A stretch of 64,000 bases of DNA from an uncultured Christensenella sp. (GTDB lineage: Bacteria > Bacillota > Clostridia > Christensenellales > Borkfalkiaceae): positions 1 to 64,000 of the forward strand of contig CAJUGP010000001.1 of assembly GCA_910586365.1 (NCBI GenBank), in the 5' to 3' direction. The notes beneath the pieces were generated by a model. That model saw nothing but the letters and a program-made list of their open reading frames with translations. It ran no database searches and was not told the origin of the DNA. A program made the translations under genes and the position numbers. Positions 33,475 to 42,819 of this stretch are shown piece by piece (within the stretch, counting starts at the first letter, position 1; each line of letters starts with the position of its first letter).

Positions 33475-35445
33475 TCATCTTGTCCATACGTATCCGCAAT
33501 AGGTTTGGTTCAACAGCGTTGCGTTCGCCGCGCCGTCGCTCGAAACCGCAGGCGTAACGGTTACGGTATTCTCCTCTTCGTCCGTTGTTTCCGCCGTCCA
33601 ACCCAGACTGCGTTCAAAGGTAACGCTCGTCAGCGCCGCACACTCGTAAAAAGCATACGCATCGATCTTCGTTACGCCCGCGCCGAGCGTAACCGTTTGA
33701 AGCGACGTAGCGCCGCGGAACATGCCGTAACCGATGAGCGAGTCGCACGTAAGCGTTTTCAGCGCCGTACAGCCGTAAAACGCATACAGTCCGACGCTTT
33801 CGAGTCCGCTCCCGATCGTCAGCTCGCTCAGCGCGGTATTATAGGCGAAGGCGTATTCGCCGAGCGTTTTCACGCTGCTTGCAAGCCGTACGGAAGAAAC
33901 CGCGGCGCTCCGAAAGGCGCTGTTCCCCACCGAAACGAGCTTGCTGCCGAAGGAAAACGAAGAGAGCGCACCGCAACGGTCAAAGGCGGAATCCCCGATC
34001 GCCGTCAAATAGGGCATAGCGCCGATCTTCTTTAAGCTGACGCAGTTGTAAAAAGCAAACATGCCGATTTGTTCCACGTTGCCGCCGCCCGTCACCGTTT
34101 CGAGCGCAGTGTTTGCACGAAACGCGTTGGGCATTATGCTCGTGCAGGTCGAAGGAATTTGAACGGATTTCAGTTTGGTACAACCGATAAACGCCTTATT
34201 CCCGATCGTCAACAGTCCTTCCGGCAAAAAGTCAACGGTTTCGAGCGCGGTATAGGCGAAACTATACACTTCCAACGATTTGATCGTCGGCGAAAGCGTT
34301 ACCTTTTTCAGAGGACAATAGTCAAACATCATGCTGCCGATCGATTCGACCGACGCGAGGAAATTGACGGTTTCAAGCGAAGAGCATTTTAAGAAAATAT
34401 TTTTGCCGACGCTTGTAACCGTGGAAGGTATGGTGATTTCCGTTAGATTTTCGCAAGCGGCAAAGGCATTTTCTCCGATTTCGGTAAGCGTTTCGGGGAA
34501 ATGGATCGCACGCAGCCCCGACTCTTGAAACGCGCGATAGCCGAGCGAAGAAATCTTGCCCGACAAGGTTACGTTTTGCAGCGAAGTACAGCCTTCAAAC
34601 GCGTATGCTCCCACTCTCGCCACGCCGCCCTGCAGCTCGACGTCAATCAAAGCCGTACAATGATAAAACGCCCTATCCCATATATTCTCGACCGTACTCG
34701 GAATGGATACGGCGGTTATCACATCGTTTTCCATAAAGGTTTCCGCTTCGATTGCCGTGATCGGCTTTCCCTTATAAGTCAAGGGAATCATCACCCGTTT
34801 ATGGCTGCCCGTGTACGCTCCGACCGCATAAGACACGGCTTCCGCTTCCGTGTTCGCCGCCGAACCGTCGGCTTTTCTGCCAAAAAAGGTAAACTCCGTA
34901 TCGTAAACGATATTGCCGCAGACTTCGCAAACGGAATCGTCCGCCGCGCTGTAACGGTGTTCCTCCTCGTCCTCGTGGAGATTGCACCGCGAACAGGCGT
35001 GATAATGGGTATGTACCGCCTGCGTCCACTCGGTTCCGATATCATGACCGAGCTTTTCGGTCGTTTCCCGCTTTGTTTCGACGCAGCCCGCGCGCTGGCA
35101 GCGGAAGGTCGTAACGCCTTGATTCGTGCAGTCGGCGGGTATGGTCGTCCCTTCGTCCCAATCGTGATCGAGCGGAGCAAGGTTGACGCTCTCCTTATCG
35201 GTAATCTCCCGCGTGCCGTCCGCATCGCCGAACCATTTTTCGCACGTATTACAGATAAAATACGCCGTGTGCCCGCCGTGGGTGCAATCGGCTTTCTGTT
35301 CCGTTACGGGCTGCATTTGGTGAACGTGCGGCGTTTCCCCTTGCTCTTCGCCTTCGCCGCCCCTGTTGCAAGCGGTAAATCCCAACAGCGCGCAGACGAC
35401 GGCAGACGCCGAAAGCAAAATCTTGATTGTTTTTTTCATACGCAT
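33475..35445 (-). CDS. BspA-like leucine-rich-repeat surface lipoprotein
   Basis: A 656-residue secreted protein. The signal peptide ends in a lipobox (FTAC, Cys at about 26). Residues about 40-185 carry His/Cys pairs (CNTCEKWF, CEVCGNIV, HACSRCN) like those of other clostridial surface proteins. From about 215 to 620 there are many LRR_5 repeats of the Treponema/BspA type (consensus IPSTVTSVGKNIFLKCSSLE). Such proteins bind host or bacterial surfaces. Its promoter contains an 11-G tract between -35 and -10, indicating possible on/off switching. Monocistronic, no clear terminator seen. Confidence 0.85.
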   Translation of the reverse strand: MRMKKTIKILLSASAVVCALLGFTACNRGGEGEEQGETPHVHQMQPVTEQKADCTHGGHTAYFICNTCEKWFGDADGTREITDKESVNLAPLDHDWDEGTTIPADCTNQGVTTFRCQRAGCVETKRETTEKLGHDIGTEWTQAVHTHYHACSRCNLHEDEEEHRYSAADDSVCEVCGNIVYDTEFTFFGRKADGSAANTEAEAVSYAVGAYTGSHKRVMIPLTYKGKPITAIEAETFMENDVITAVSIPSTVENIWDRAFYHCTALIDVELQGGVARVGAYAFEGCTSLQNVTLSGKISSLGYRAFQESGLRAIHFPETLTEIGENAFAACENLTEITIPSTVTSVGKNIFLKCSSLETVNFLASVESIGSMMFDYCPLKKVTLSPTIKSLEVYSFAYTALETVDFLPEGLLTIGNKAFIGCTKLKSVQIPSTCTSIMPNAFRANTALETVTGGGNVEQIGMFAFYNCVSLKKIGAMPYLTAIGDSAFDRCGALSSFSFGSKLVSVGNSAFRSAAVSSVRLASSVKTLGEYAFAYNTALSELTIGSGLESVGLYAFYGCTALKTLTCDSLIGYGMFRGATSLQTVTLGAGVTKIDAYAFYECAALTSVTFERSLGWTAETTDEEENTVTVTPAVSSDGAANATLLNQTYCGYVWTR

Positions 35446-35473
35446 TGACCCTTCCTTATTTTATCACCCTGCT

Positions 35474-35505
35474 ATTATACCCCCCCCCCCTAAAAAATTT
35501 GTCAA
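35474..35505 (-). promoter_or_regulatory. Promoter of LRR lipoprotein with poly-G spacer
   Basis: Minus strand TTGACA (35505-35500), a 20-bp spacer made of AATTTTTTA plus eleven G, then TATAAT (35479-35474). Both hexamers are perfect consensus. The optimal 17-bp spacing would need eight G, so the sequenced state is predicted to be weak or off. Confidence 0.8.
35480..35490 (-). repeat. Poly-G tract (11) in promoter spacer
   Basis: Eleven consecutive C on the plus strand. Long G/C runs of this kind slip during replication and are rare by chance in this sequence; the only other run above eight in the window is the one in traX. Confidence 0.92.
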
Positions 35506-35572
35506 GCGATTTACAGATAATTTTTTACTCTTATCACAAAAAAACAACCCCGATCCAAAACGGCGATTTTGT

Positions 35573-35601
35573 TTGACAATTTTACCCGCTTATAGTAAAA
35601 T
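35573..35601 (+). promoter_or_regulatory. leuS promoter
   Basis: TTGACA (35573-35578), 17-bp spacer, TAAAAT (35596-35601), diverging from the LRR gene promoter. Confidence 0.75.
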
Positions 35602-35632
35602 ATAGGCAAAAAGCGTCGGGAGCGACCTATTT

Positions 35633-38062
35633 ATGGACATGAAACAAATCGAAAAAAAATGGCAGGCGCGTTGGGAAAAAAGCAAAAGCAGCCATTTCGA
35701 CGAAAAATCGGACAAGCCCAAACACTATGTTTTGGAAATGTTCTCCTACCCTTCCGGCGCAAAGCTGCATATCGGGCATTGGTATAACTACGGCCCTGCC
35801 GACAGCTACGCCCGCTTCAAAAAGATGCAGGGCTATAACGTGTTTCAGCCGATGGGCTTCGACGCGTTCGGACTGCCCGCCGAGAATTATGCGATCAAAA
35901 CGGGCGTTCACCCCAAGGATTCTACCGATAAAAACATCGAAACGATGGAAGGACAGTTGCGCGCGATGGGCGCAATGTTCGACTGGTCGGCGGAAATCCA
36001 AACCTGCCGCGAGGATTATTATAAATGGACGCAATGGATGTTTTTGCAGCTGTACAAAAACAAACTTGCATACCGAAAAGAAGCACCCGTCAACTGGTGC
36101 CCCTCTTGCAATACCGTGCTCGCCAACGAACAGGCGGAAGGCGGCAAGTGCGAACGCTGCGGCACGGAGGTCGTCCGCAAAAACCTCACGCAGTGGTTTT
36201 TTAAGATAACCGACTACGCCGAGGAGCTGCTTTCGGGATTGGATACGCTCGACTGGCCCGAAAAGACCAAAAACATGCAGCGCAACTGGATCGGAAAATC
36301 GATGGGCTGCGAAATCGAATTTGCTTGCGAAAACGGCAAGGCGATCCGCGTTTATACGACGCGCTGCGATACCGTTTACGGCGTGACCTACGTTGTACTC
36401 GCCCCCGAGCACCCCCTCGCGCTCGAGCTCACGACCGACGGTCGGCGCGAAGAAGTCGAGCGTTATATCGAATACGCGGCAAAAGCGAGCGAAATCGACC
36501 GCCTTTCGACCGCGCGCGAAAAAACGGGTGTCTTTACGGGCGCGTACTGCGTCAACCCCGTGAACGGACGCAAAATCCCCGTGTATCTTGCCGATTACGT
36601 TTTGGCGAGCTACGGCACGGGCGCGGTGATGGCGGTGCCCGCGCACGACGAACGCGACTTCGCTTTTGCAACAAAATACAACTTGCCCGTTGAAAAAGTG
36701 ATCGAAAAACGCGGCGGCGATACGACGCTGCCCTTCTGCGACGACGGCATCGTAGTCGGCTCGGTGCAGTTCGACGGACTGTTCGGCGAAGAAGCGCGCG
36801 CGGAGATCGCCAACTATATTTCCAAAATCGGCAAAGGCGGCAAACGCATCAATTACCGTTTGCGCGATTGGCTCGTTTCGCGCCAACGCTATTGGGGCGC
36901 GCCTATTCCCATTGTTTACTGCCCCGTATGCGGCACGGTGCCCGTTCCCGAAAAGAAGCTGCCCGTTCGCCTTCCCTATGACGTGGAATTTAAGCCCGAC
37001 GGCAAATCGCCGCTTGCCAAGCACGAAAAATTCATGCAAACGACTTGCCCGAAGTGCGGCGGCGCGGCGCAGCGCGATCCCGATACGCTCGATACCTTCG
37101 TCTGTTCGAGCTGGTATTATCTGCGTTATCCCGACGCCCGCAACGACAAAGCGCCCTTCGATCGGGAAACGGTGAACGAAATGCTGCCCGTGGATACCTA
37201 CGTCGGCGGCGCGGAACACGCATGCATGCACCTTTTATACGCGCGGTTCTTCACCAAGGCGCTGCGTGATATGGGGTATCTGAACTTCGACGAGCCTTTC
37301 AAACGGCTTGTGCATCAGGGCGTGATTCTCGGTCCGGACGGAAACCGCATGAGCAAATCGCACGGCAACGTTGTTTCTCCCGACGATTACGTGGAAACCT
37401 ACGGCTCGGACGCGTTCCGCCTGTATTTAATGTTCGGATTTTCTTACACCGAAGGCGGACCGTGGAACGACGACGGGATCAAATCGATCGCCAAATTCAT
37501 GGATCGCGTGGAAAAAACCGTGCTCAAAATCTGCGCTTACCCGAACGCGAACGAGAAGCAGTACGGCGCGGAAGAAAAAGCCCTCGACTATGCGCGGCAC
37601 GACGCGATCGGGCGCATCACCAAGGATCTGGAAGCGTTCTCCTTTAATACCGCCGTCGCGCGGCTCATGGAGCTGATGAACGCCATGACGAAATACGACG
37701 CCCTTGCAGAAAAGAACGCCGTTTTGCTCAAAGAAACCGCAAAAGATTATATTCGGCTGCTCGCTCCGTTCGCGCCCCATTTCAGCGAAGAGCTTTGGCA
37801 GCTCACGGGCGGGAAAAATTCGGTTTTTGAACAGAGCTATCCGCTTGCCGACAGCGCGAAACTCGTGCAGGACGAAAAGGAATACGCGCTGCAAGTCAAC
37901 TCGCGCATCGTATGCCGCGCGAACTTCGCAACCGACCTTTCCGAAGAGGATTTGCTCGCCGCCGCGCGCGCCCTGCCCGCCGTGCAGGAACGCATATCCG
38001 ATAAAACGGTGAAAAAACACATCGTCGTTAAAGACAGGCTTATCAATTTTATCGTAGGCTGA
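35633..38062 (+). CDS. leuS: Leucyl-tRNA synthetase
   Basis: Class I synthetase of 809 residues. HIGH motif in PSGAKLHIGHWYNYGP (about residue 46), the large CP1 editing domain with TRCDTVYGVTYVVLAPEH, zinc-type Cys pairs (CPSCNT, CERCGT; CPVCGT, CPKCGG) and the KMSKS loop NRMSKSHGN. GGGAG lies ten bases before ATG 35633; ATG 35639 is possible. No T-box leader is present, unlike thrS. Followed by a strong terminator. Confidence 0.96.
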   Translation: MDMKQIEKKWQARWEKSKSSHFDEKSDKPKHYVLEMFSYPSGAKLHIGHWYNYGPADSYARFKKMQGYNVFQPMGFDAFGLPAENYAIKTGVHPKDSTDKNIETMEGQLRAMGAMFDWSAEIQTCREDYYKWTQWMFLQLYKNKLAYRKEAPVNWCPSCNTVLANEQAEGGKCERCGTEVVRKNLTQWFFKITDYAEELLSGLDTLDWPEKTKNMQRNWIGKSMGCEIEFACENGKAIRVYTTRCDTVYGVTYVVLAPEHPLALELTTDGRREEVERYIEYAAKASEIDRLSTAREKTGVFTGAYCVNPVNGRKIPVYLADYVLASYGTGAVMAVPAHDERDFAFATKYNLPVEKVIEKRGGDTTLPFCDDGIVVGSVQFDGLFGEEARAEIANYISKIGKGGKRINYRLRDWLVSRQRYWGAPIPIVYCPVCGTVPVPEKKLPVRLPYDVEFKPDGKSPLAKHEKFMQTTCPKCGGAAQRDPDTLDTFVCSSWYYLRYPDARNDKAPFDRETVNEMLPVDTYVGGAEHACMHLLYARFFTKALRDMGYLNFDEPFKRLVHQGVILGPDGNRMSKSHGNVVSPDDYVETYGSDAFRLYLMFGFSYTEGGPWNDDGIKSIAKFMDRVEKTVLKICAYPNANEKQYGAEEKALDYARHDAIGRITKDLEAFSFNTAVARLMELMNAMTKYDALAEKNAVLLKETAKDYIRLLAPFAPHFSEELWQLTGGKNSVFEQSYPLADSAKLVQDEKEYALQVNSRIVCRANFATDLSEEDLLAAARALPAVQERISDKTVKKHIVVKDRLINFIVG

Positions 38063-38070
38063 ACGTTTCA

Positions 38071-38100
38071 AAATCCCGTGCGCGGCACGGGATTTTTTTT
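38071..38100 (+). terminator. leuS intrinsic terminator
   Basis: Stem AAATCCCGTGC/GCACGGGATTT with a 3-base loop and T run. Confidence 0.92.
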
Positions 38101-38110
38101 ATAAAAACGC

Positions 38111-38166
38111 TTGACTTTTTAACGCTGCTTTTTTATAATAAAACATACGTTGCAAAACAAACGTTG
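38111..38166 (+). promoter_or_regulatory. tetR-ABC exporter promoter with operator-like repeats
   Basis: TTGACT (38111-38116), 17-bp spacer, TATAAT (38134-38139). Just downstream ACGTTG occurs twice (38147-38152 and 38161-38166) and forms an imperfect inverted repeat ACGTTG-caaaa-CAAACGT, a plausible binding site for the TetR protein encoded next. Confidence 0.6.
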
Positions 38167-38181
38167 TAATAAGGAGATTTT

Positions 38182-38760
38182 ATGCCGCCTAAAGCAAAAT
38201 TTACGAAAGAAGAAATCATACGCGCCGCTATCTCGATCGTGGAGCGCGGCGGAATCGCCGCGCTCACCGCGCGTTCGCTCGGGAACGCGCTCGAAAGCTC
38301 TTCCCGCCCTATTTTTACCGTTTTTTCGGGCATGAACGAAGTAAACGAAGCCGTGCTTGCTTACGCCCGTTCGGTTTATGCCGACTACGTAAACAGCGGA
38401 TTGAACGAGCAAAAAGCCTTCCGCGGCGTGGGCAAAGCGTATATCCGTTTCGCCGCCGAGCGTCCGCGGCTCTTCCAACTGCTCTTCATGCGCGAAAACG
38501 AAGAGCTTCCAGACCAAAACAGTATCCTCGTCGGGATCGAAGAGCATTACCGCGCGATCCTCCGTTCGATTACGGAGGAATACGGTGTAGACGAAACCGC
38601 GGCAAAATCGCTTTATTTTCATATATGGGTGTATTCGCACGGGCTTGCCGTGCTCCTCGCCACGCGCATGTGCGCTTTTACGGCGGACGAAATCACGAAA
38701 AACATTACGGAAGTGTTCCGTTCTCTCGTGAAAACCGTGAAAACGGAGGGAAAATTATGA
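38182..38760 (+). CDS. TetR/AcrR-family regulator
   Basis: A 192-residue repressor. The N-terminal helix-turn-helix is typical (FTKEEIIRAAISIVERGGIA, ALTARSLGNALESSSRPIF); the C-terminal ligand domain is helical with a WHG-like end (HIWVYSHGLAVLLAT). It starts after AAGGAG and overlaps the ABC ATPase start by two bases (ATGA). It probably represses its own operon through the repeat beside the -10; the ligand is presumably a substrate of the exporter. Confidence 0.9.
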   Translation: MPPKAKFTKEEIIRAAISIVERGGIAALTARSLGNALESSSRPIFTVFSGMNEVNEAVLAYARSVYADYVNSGLNEQKAFRGVGKAYIRFAAERPRLFQLLFMRENEELPDQNSILVGIEEHYRAILRSITEEYGVDETAAKSLYFHIWVYSHGLAVLLATRMCAFTADEITKNITEVFRSLVKTVKTEGKL

Positions 38761-39437
38761 TTTCGGCGAAGGACGTAACAAAGCATTACGGTGCAACGCA
38801 GGTTTTGCGGGGCGTTTCGCTCAACGTGGCGGACGGCGATTTTACCGTCATTCTCGGCGCGTCGGGTTCGGGAAAATCCACTTTGCTCAACGTGCTCTCG
38901 GGTTTGGAACGCGCCGACGGCGGAAGCGTGCAATACGACGGTTTACTTCTCAACGATCTCAGTGACAAACAGCTTACCGCCTTCCGCAAGCGTGAAGTTG
39001 CCTTTATCTTTCAACAGTATTATCTTCTGCCCCACCTTTCGGTAAAAAACAACGTGAAGCTCGGCGCGGCGCTCGCAGGAAACGGCGATTTTGAACCCAT
39101 TCTCGACGCCGTGGGACTGCGCGGCAAAGCCGACGCCAAGCCATCTTCCCTTTCGGGCGGCGAACAGCAGCGTGTTTGCATTGCCCGCGCGCTTGCAAAA
39201 CAGCCCAAAACGCTGTTCTTAGACGAACCGACGGGCGCGCTCGACGAGCAAACGGGGCGCGAGATCCTCGACTATATTCTGCGCTTACAGCAAGAACGGC
39301 GCTTTACGATGGTCATGGTGACGCATAACCAGAATATCGCCGAAACGGCGAACACGATCGTGAAGATGAACAGCGGCAAAATCGTGGAAACGGTTACAAA
39401 CGGCGCGCCCAAAGGCGCTTACGAAATCGGGTGGTAA
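38757..39437 (+). CDS. ABC exporter ATP-binding protein, MacB/LolD type
   Basis: A 226-residue ATPase. Walker A GASGSGKST, Q-loop in FIFQQYYLLPHLSV, signature LSGGEQQR, Walker B TLFLDEPTGALD and H-loop MVTHN are intact. ATG 38757 follows GGAGGG by six bases and overlaps the tetR stop. It energises the FtsX-like permease encoded next; such pairs export peptides or antibiotics or act in sensing. Confidence 0.92.
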   Translation: MISAKDVTKHYGATQVLRGVSLNVADGDFTVILGASGSGKSTLLNVLSGLERADGGSVQYDGLLLNDLSDKQLTAFRKREVAFIFQQYYLLPHLSVKNNVKLGAALAGNGDFEPILDAVGLRGKADAKPSSLSGGEQQRVCIARALAKQPKTLFLDEPTGALDEQTGREILDYILRLQQERRFTMVMVTHNQNIAETANTIVKMNSGKIVETVTNGAPKGAYEIGW

Positions 39438-39439
39438 AC

Positions 39440-40588
39440 ATGACGGTCGGATTAAAAGACGGTTTGAAACTTGCAGGCGTTGCGATCGTTTGTTTCTGCG
39501 CCGTATTCGTATGTACGTTTATGCTTAACTTTTACCTCGACGTTGCGCCGCTGCGCGATACGGTAAGCGAAGAGGCAATCGCCCTTTACGAGGCGCAGCT
39601 CGCCACGGCAAAATTTTGCTCGGCGATCACGGGCGGCGTTCTTTCGCTCACCGCCGCCGTCATGCTGCTTTTTTACCTGCGGCTCTATATCGACGCGCAC
39701 GCCGCGCAGTTAGGCGTTCTGAAAGCGCTCGGCTATTCGCGTTTTCAAATTTGCCGCGGGTTTTGGGTGTTCGGGCTGAGCGTGTTTCTCGGCTGCGCCG
39801 CGGGTTTTGGCGGCGGTTGGGCGGCGATGCGTTATATTTACGACAGTTTACTGATCGAAGGAATGGGCGCGATCGCGCCGCGTTTCCACACCGAACTTCT
39901 CTTCGCGCTCGTCGCCGCGCCGAGTGTACTGTTCTCGGCGCTTGCATGCGTTTATCCCTATTTCGTTCTGCGCCGCCCGCCCTTGGAGCTGATCCGCGCA
40001 AACGGGAAAAAACAAAAAAAAGAAAAGCCCCTTCCGAACAGCAAAAAGGACCGTCCGTTTTTGCGCGAAATGTGTCTTGCCTCGTTAAAAAGCAAAAAAC
40101 TGCTCGTCTTTTTCGCCGCGTTCTCCTGCTTCTGTTTCGCCGCCATGACGCAAATGGGATTATCCATGAACGAGCTTACGGACACGGGCGCCGTCATGAG
40201 TTATATGATCCTTGCGATCGGGCTGGTGCTCGCCGCCGTTACCGCGATCTTATGCGTCGCCGCGCTGCTGCGCGCCAACCGAAAAAACATCGCGCTCATG
40301 AAGGCGTTCGGCTATTCCTTAAAGCAATGCGTTCTTTGCGTGCTGGGCGGCTATCTGCCCTTTGCGATTTTGGGGTTTGCCCTCGGAACGGTCTACCAAT
40401 ACGGACTGCTTATGCTCATGATCAACGTCGTGTTTGCAGGCGTGGAAAGCATACCCTCATATTCCTTTAACGTTCCCGTGTTTTTCATGACGCTCGCCGC
40501 CTTTCTCTTAAGTTACGCCCTTTTGACGACGTTGTTTGCGCGAAAGATCGGCAAGGTACCCGTAAAAGAAATCATGCTCGAAGAGTAA
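39440..40588 (+). CDS. FtsX-like ABC permease
   Basis: Membrane protein of about 382 residues with two FtsX-like halves (membrane segments near 10-30, 60-85, 108-130, 155-178, then 225-245, 258-282, 310-330, 350-372). Both halves have coupling motifs (LGVLKALGYSRFQI, IALMKAFGYSLKQ). It has only a short extracellular loop, unlike MacB. ATG 39440 lies just after the ATPase stop; the GTG nine bases earlier is an alternative. Last gene of the tetR operon. Confidence 0.85.
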   Translation: MTVGLKDGLKLAGVAIVCFCAVFVCTFMLNFYLDVAPLRDTVSEEAIALYEAQLATAKFCSAITGGVLSLTAAVMLLFYLRLYIDAHAAQLGVLKALGYSRFQICRGFWVFGLSVFLGCAAGFGGGWAAMRYIYDSLLIEGMGAIAPRFHTELLFALVAAPSVLFSALACVYPYFVLRRPPLELIRANGKKQKKEKPLPNSKKDRPFLREMCLASLKSKKLLVFFAAFSCFCFAAMTQMGLSMNELTDTGAVMSYMILAIGLVLAAVTAILCVAALLRANRKNIALMKAFGYSLKQCVLCVLGGYLPFAILGFALGTVYQYGLLMLMINVVFAGVESIPSYSFNVPVFFMTLAAFLLSYALLTTLFARKIGKVPVKEIMLEE

Positions 40589-40589
40589 A

Positions 40590-40617
40590 AAAATCCCCCG
40601 TAAAACGGGGGTTTTTT
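40590..40617. terminator. Bidirectional intrinsic terminator
   Basis: Stem AATCCCCCGT/ACGGGGGTT with A and T runs between the exporter operon and the converging ATP-grasp gene. Confidence 0.9.
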
Positions 40618-41455
40618 ATGTTCCTTCCATTTGCCCGACGATATGTTCGGCGTAAATTTTTGCCACGTTGACGCCCGTTACGCGCTCCGTTGCGGCAAAA
40701 AACGCGTTGGAGTTGACCTCGCAGACCCAAAATCCCTCTTCCCCGAAGAGCAAGTCGATCCCGCAGTAATCAAGTCCGATTTGCCGCGCGACCCGCTCGC
40801 AAAGCGTTTTGGTTTGTTCGTCGAGCGCGAACGGTTCGCCCCCGCCGCCCGCCGCCACGTTGGAAAGAAAGCCTTTCCCCGTCCGCTTCATGGCGCAGCG
40901 CGCTTTGCCGCCGATCACGATCACGCGAACGTCCTTTCCGTAACTCGTTTTGATAAATTTCTGAAACAAATGCGGTTTGTTCTGCAATTTTTTGCTTATC
41001 GCTTGTAGCTGCACGCGGTTTTCGACGAAATACACCCCTTTTCCGAGCGATCCGAAACATTCCTTGACGACGAGCGGAAACCCGAGTTCGCGTTCGACGC
41101 GGGCAAGCAAGCGTTCGTTTACGTCTATCTCGGGCGTGTAACAAAGCGGTGCGGAAATCGTTTCGGGTACGGGGAAGCCCTGCAACGCAAGGCAGGTCAG
41201 CATTTTATCGTCGCACGTTTCGATCGCCGCGGCGCGGTTGAAAAGGCGCAGCCCCTGCCCTTCGAGCCGCCGCGCGCAATACTTATCCTTATCCAGATAG
41301 ACGCAGAAATCATAATCCGCGCGCGAATCGATGCACGCATTGCGCACAAGATCGACGGTTACGTTTAATTTTTGCAATTCTTCGCGCAGACGGCGGGGCT
41401 GGTATAGCTCGCTTTCGGACTGCGTATAAGCATTAATCAAGATCAACCCTTTCAA
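40616..41455 (-). CDS. RimK-type ATP-grasp ligase
   Basis: A 279-residue ATP-grasp protein resembling RimK/LysX. N-terminal domain followed by VVKECFGSLGKGVYFV (ATP-binding loop), VRVIVIGGKARCAMKR, and the metal-binding GIDLLF...CEVNSNAFF. RimK relatives add amino acids to a carboxylate of a protein or small molecule; the substrate is unknown. The start is TTG 41455, supported by GGAGAG six bases upstream. It lies downstream of hom but behind hom's terminator. Confidence 0.85.
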   Translation of the reverse strand: MKGLILINAYTQSESELYQPRRLREELQKLNVTVDLVRNACIDSRADYDFCVYLDKDKYCARRLEGQGLRLFNRAAAIETCDDKMLTCLALQGFPVPETISAPLCYTPEIDVNERLLARVERELGFPLVVKECFGSLGKGVYFVENRVQLQAISKKLQNKPHLFQKFIKTSYGKDVRVIVIGGKARCAMKRTGKGFLSNVAAGGGGEPFALDEQTKTLCERVARQIGLDYCGIDLLFGEEGFWVCEVNSNAFFAATERVTGVNVAKIYAEHIVGQMEGT

Positions 41456-41465
41456 AACGTTCTCT

Positions 41466-41495
41466 CCATAAAAAAAGCGGGAACATGCGTTCCCG
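41466..41495 (-). terminator. hom intrinsic terminator
   Basis: Stem AGCGGGAAC/GTTCCCGCT with a 4-base loop and a T run on the minus strand. Confidence 0.9.
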
Positions 41496-41506
41496 CTCGG
41501 TATTCG

Positions 41507-42787
41507 TTACGAAACGACGCGCAAGACACGCTCGACGGACGCCACTTCCAACGCGTTGATTTTTGCGACCGCGTTATGAATGGCTGCTTCGTGCGTTTCG
41601 TGCGTGACAAGCGTGATCGTCGCTTTGTCGTTCTCGTCGCCCACCTTCTGCAATACTTCGTCAAGCGAAATATTGTTCGAGCCGAGGATCGACGTGATTT
41701 TGGCGAACACCCCCGTTTTATCGGTTGCGGATATGCGCAGATAATACGCGCTGCGGTAATCCTTGGCGAATTTAACGCCCTTTTCGGCTTTTTCCTCGTT
41801 TTTGAACGTCGAATATTTATTTTCCGCATGCGTTGCGGCAAAAATAACGTCGCTCACGATCGCGCTGCCCGTGGGAAGCGCGCCCGCGCCTCTGCCGTAG
41901 AGCATGACGTCGTCCACGCTGTCGCCCGTGAGATAAACGGCGTTAAAGCTGTCGTTCACGGCGGCAAGGGGATGATCGGCTTTGACGAAGGTCGGATGCA
42001 CGCGCACCTCAATGCCGTCTTTGGTCTGTTTGCCGATCGCAAGCAGTTTAATGCGGTAGCCGAGTTTTTTACCGTCGGCAATGTCCTCCTGCGTCACGCC
42101 CGAAATTCCCTCGCGCGAAACTTCCGAGAGCGGCACTTTGGTATGGAACGCAAGCGAAGAGAGAATGGAGAGCTTATATGCCGCGTCGTAGCCCTCCACG
42201 TCGGAAGTGGGATCGGCTTCCGCATATCCCAAACGCTGCGCTTCTTTGAGCGCGGATTCGTACGATTCGCCCCCGTTCGACATTTTCGTGAGGATATAGT
42301 TGGTCGTGCCGTTGATGATCCCCATCATCGAAGTGATATGGTTTGCCTGCACGCCGTCGAGCAGCGTGCGGATCACGGGAACGCCGCCCACGCAGCTCGC
42401 CTCGAAATAAAGCCCTGCATTGTGCGCTTTCGCCGCGTGTTCAAGCTCGTGCGAGTATTTGCAGACAAGTTCCTTATTGGACGTGACGACGGTTTTCCCC
42501 GCGTTCAGCGCGGCGAGCACGAATTCTCTTGCGACCCCCACGCCGCCGATCACTTCCACAACGATGTTCACGTCGGGATTGGTGACGACTTCCGCAATAT
42601 TAGAGGCGATTTTCTCTTCGGGAATGCCGAGCGCTATCGCGCGCTCGCGGTTGATTTCGAGCACGTTTTCGACCGAAATGTCCACTCCCTGCGTTTTTTG
42701 GTAAAACTCTCTGTGTTCGGCAAGAATTTTGTACGTTCCGCCGCCGACCACGCCCAGCCCTAAAATTGCAACACCGACTTTTTTCAT
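41507..42787 (-). CDS. hom: Homoserine dehydrogenase
   Basis: Reduces aspartate semialdehyde to homoserine for threonine and methionine. 426 residues from ATG 42787: Rossmann motif GLGVVGGGT, the signature GVAREFVLAALNAGKTVVTS region, GIINGTTNYILTKM, and a C-terminal ACT domain (DKTGVFAKITSILGSNNIS) for feedback control. AAGGAGAT before ATG 42787 decides the start. Supplies homoserine to the metA-metY pair elsewhere in the window. Confidence 0.95.
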   Translation of the reverse strand: MKKVGVAILGLGVVGGGTYKILAEHREFYQKTQGVDISVENVLEINRERAIALGIPEEKIASNIAEVVTNPDVNIVVEVIGGVGVAREFVLAALNAGKTVVTSNKELVCKYSHELEHAAKAHNAGLYFEASCVGGVPVIRTLLDGVQANHITSMMGIINGTTNYILTKMSNGGESYESALKEAQRLGYAEADPTSDVEGYDAAYKLSILSSLAFHTKVPLSEVSREGISGVTQEDIADGKKLGYRIKLLAIGKQTKDGIEVRVHPTFVKADHPLAAVNDSFNAVYLTGDSVDDVMLYGRGAGALPTGSAIVSDVIFAATHAENKYSTFKNEEKAEKGVKFAKDYRSAYYLRISATDKTGVFAKITSILGSNNISLDEVLQKVGDENDKATITLVTHETHEAAIHNAVAKINALEVASVERVLRVVS

Positions 42788-42819
42788 GTTTATCTCCTTC
42801 CCGACGCGCAAAACAAGCG

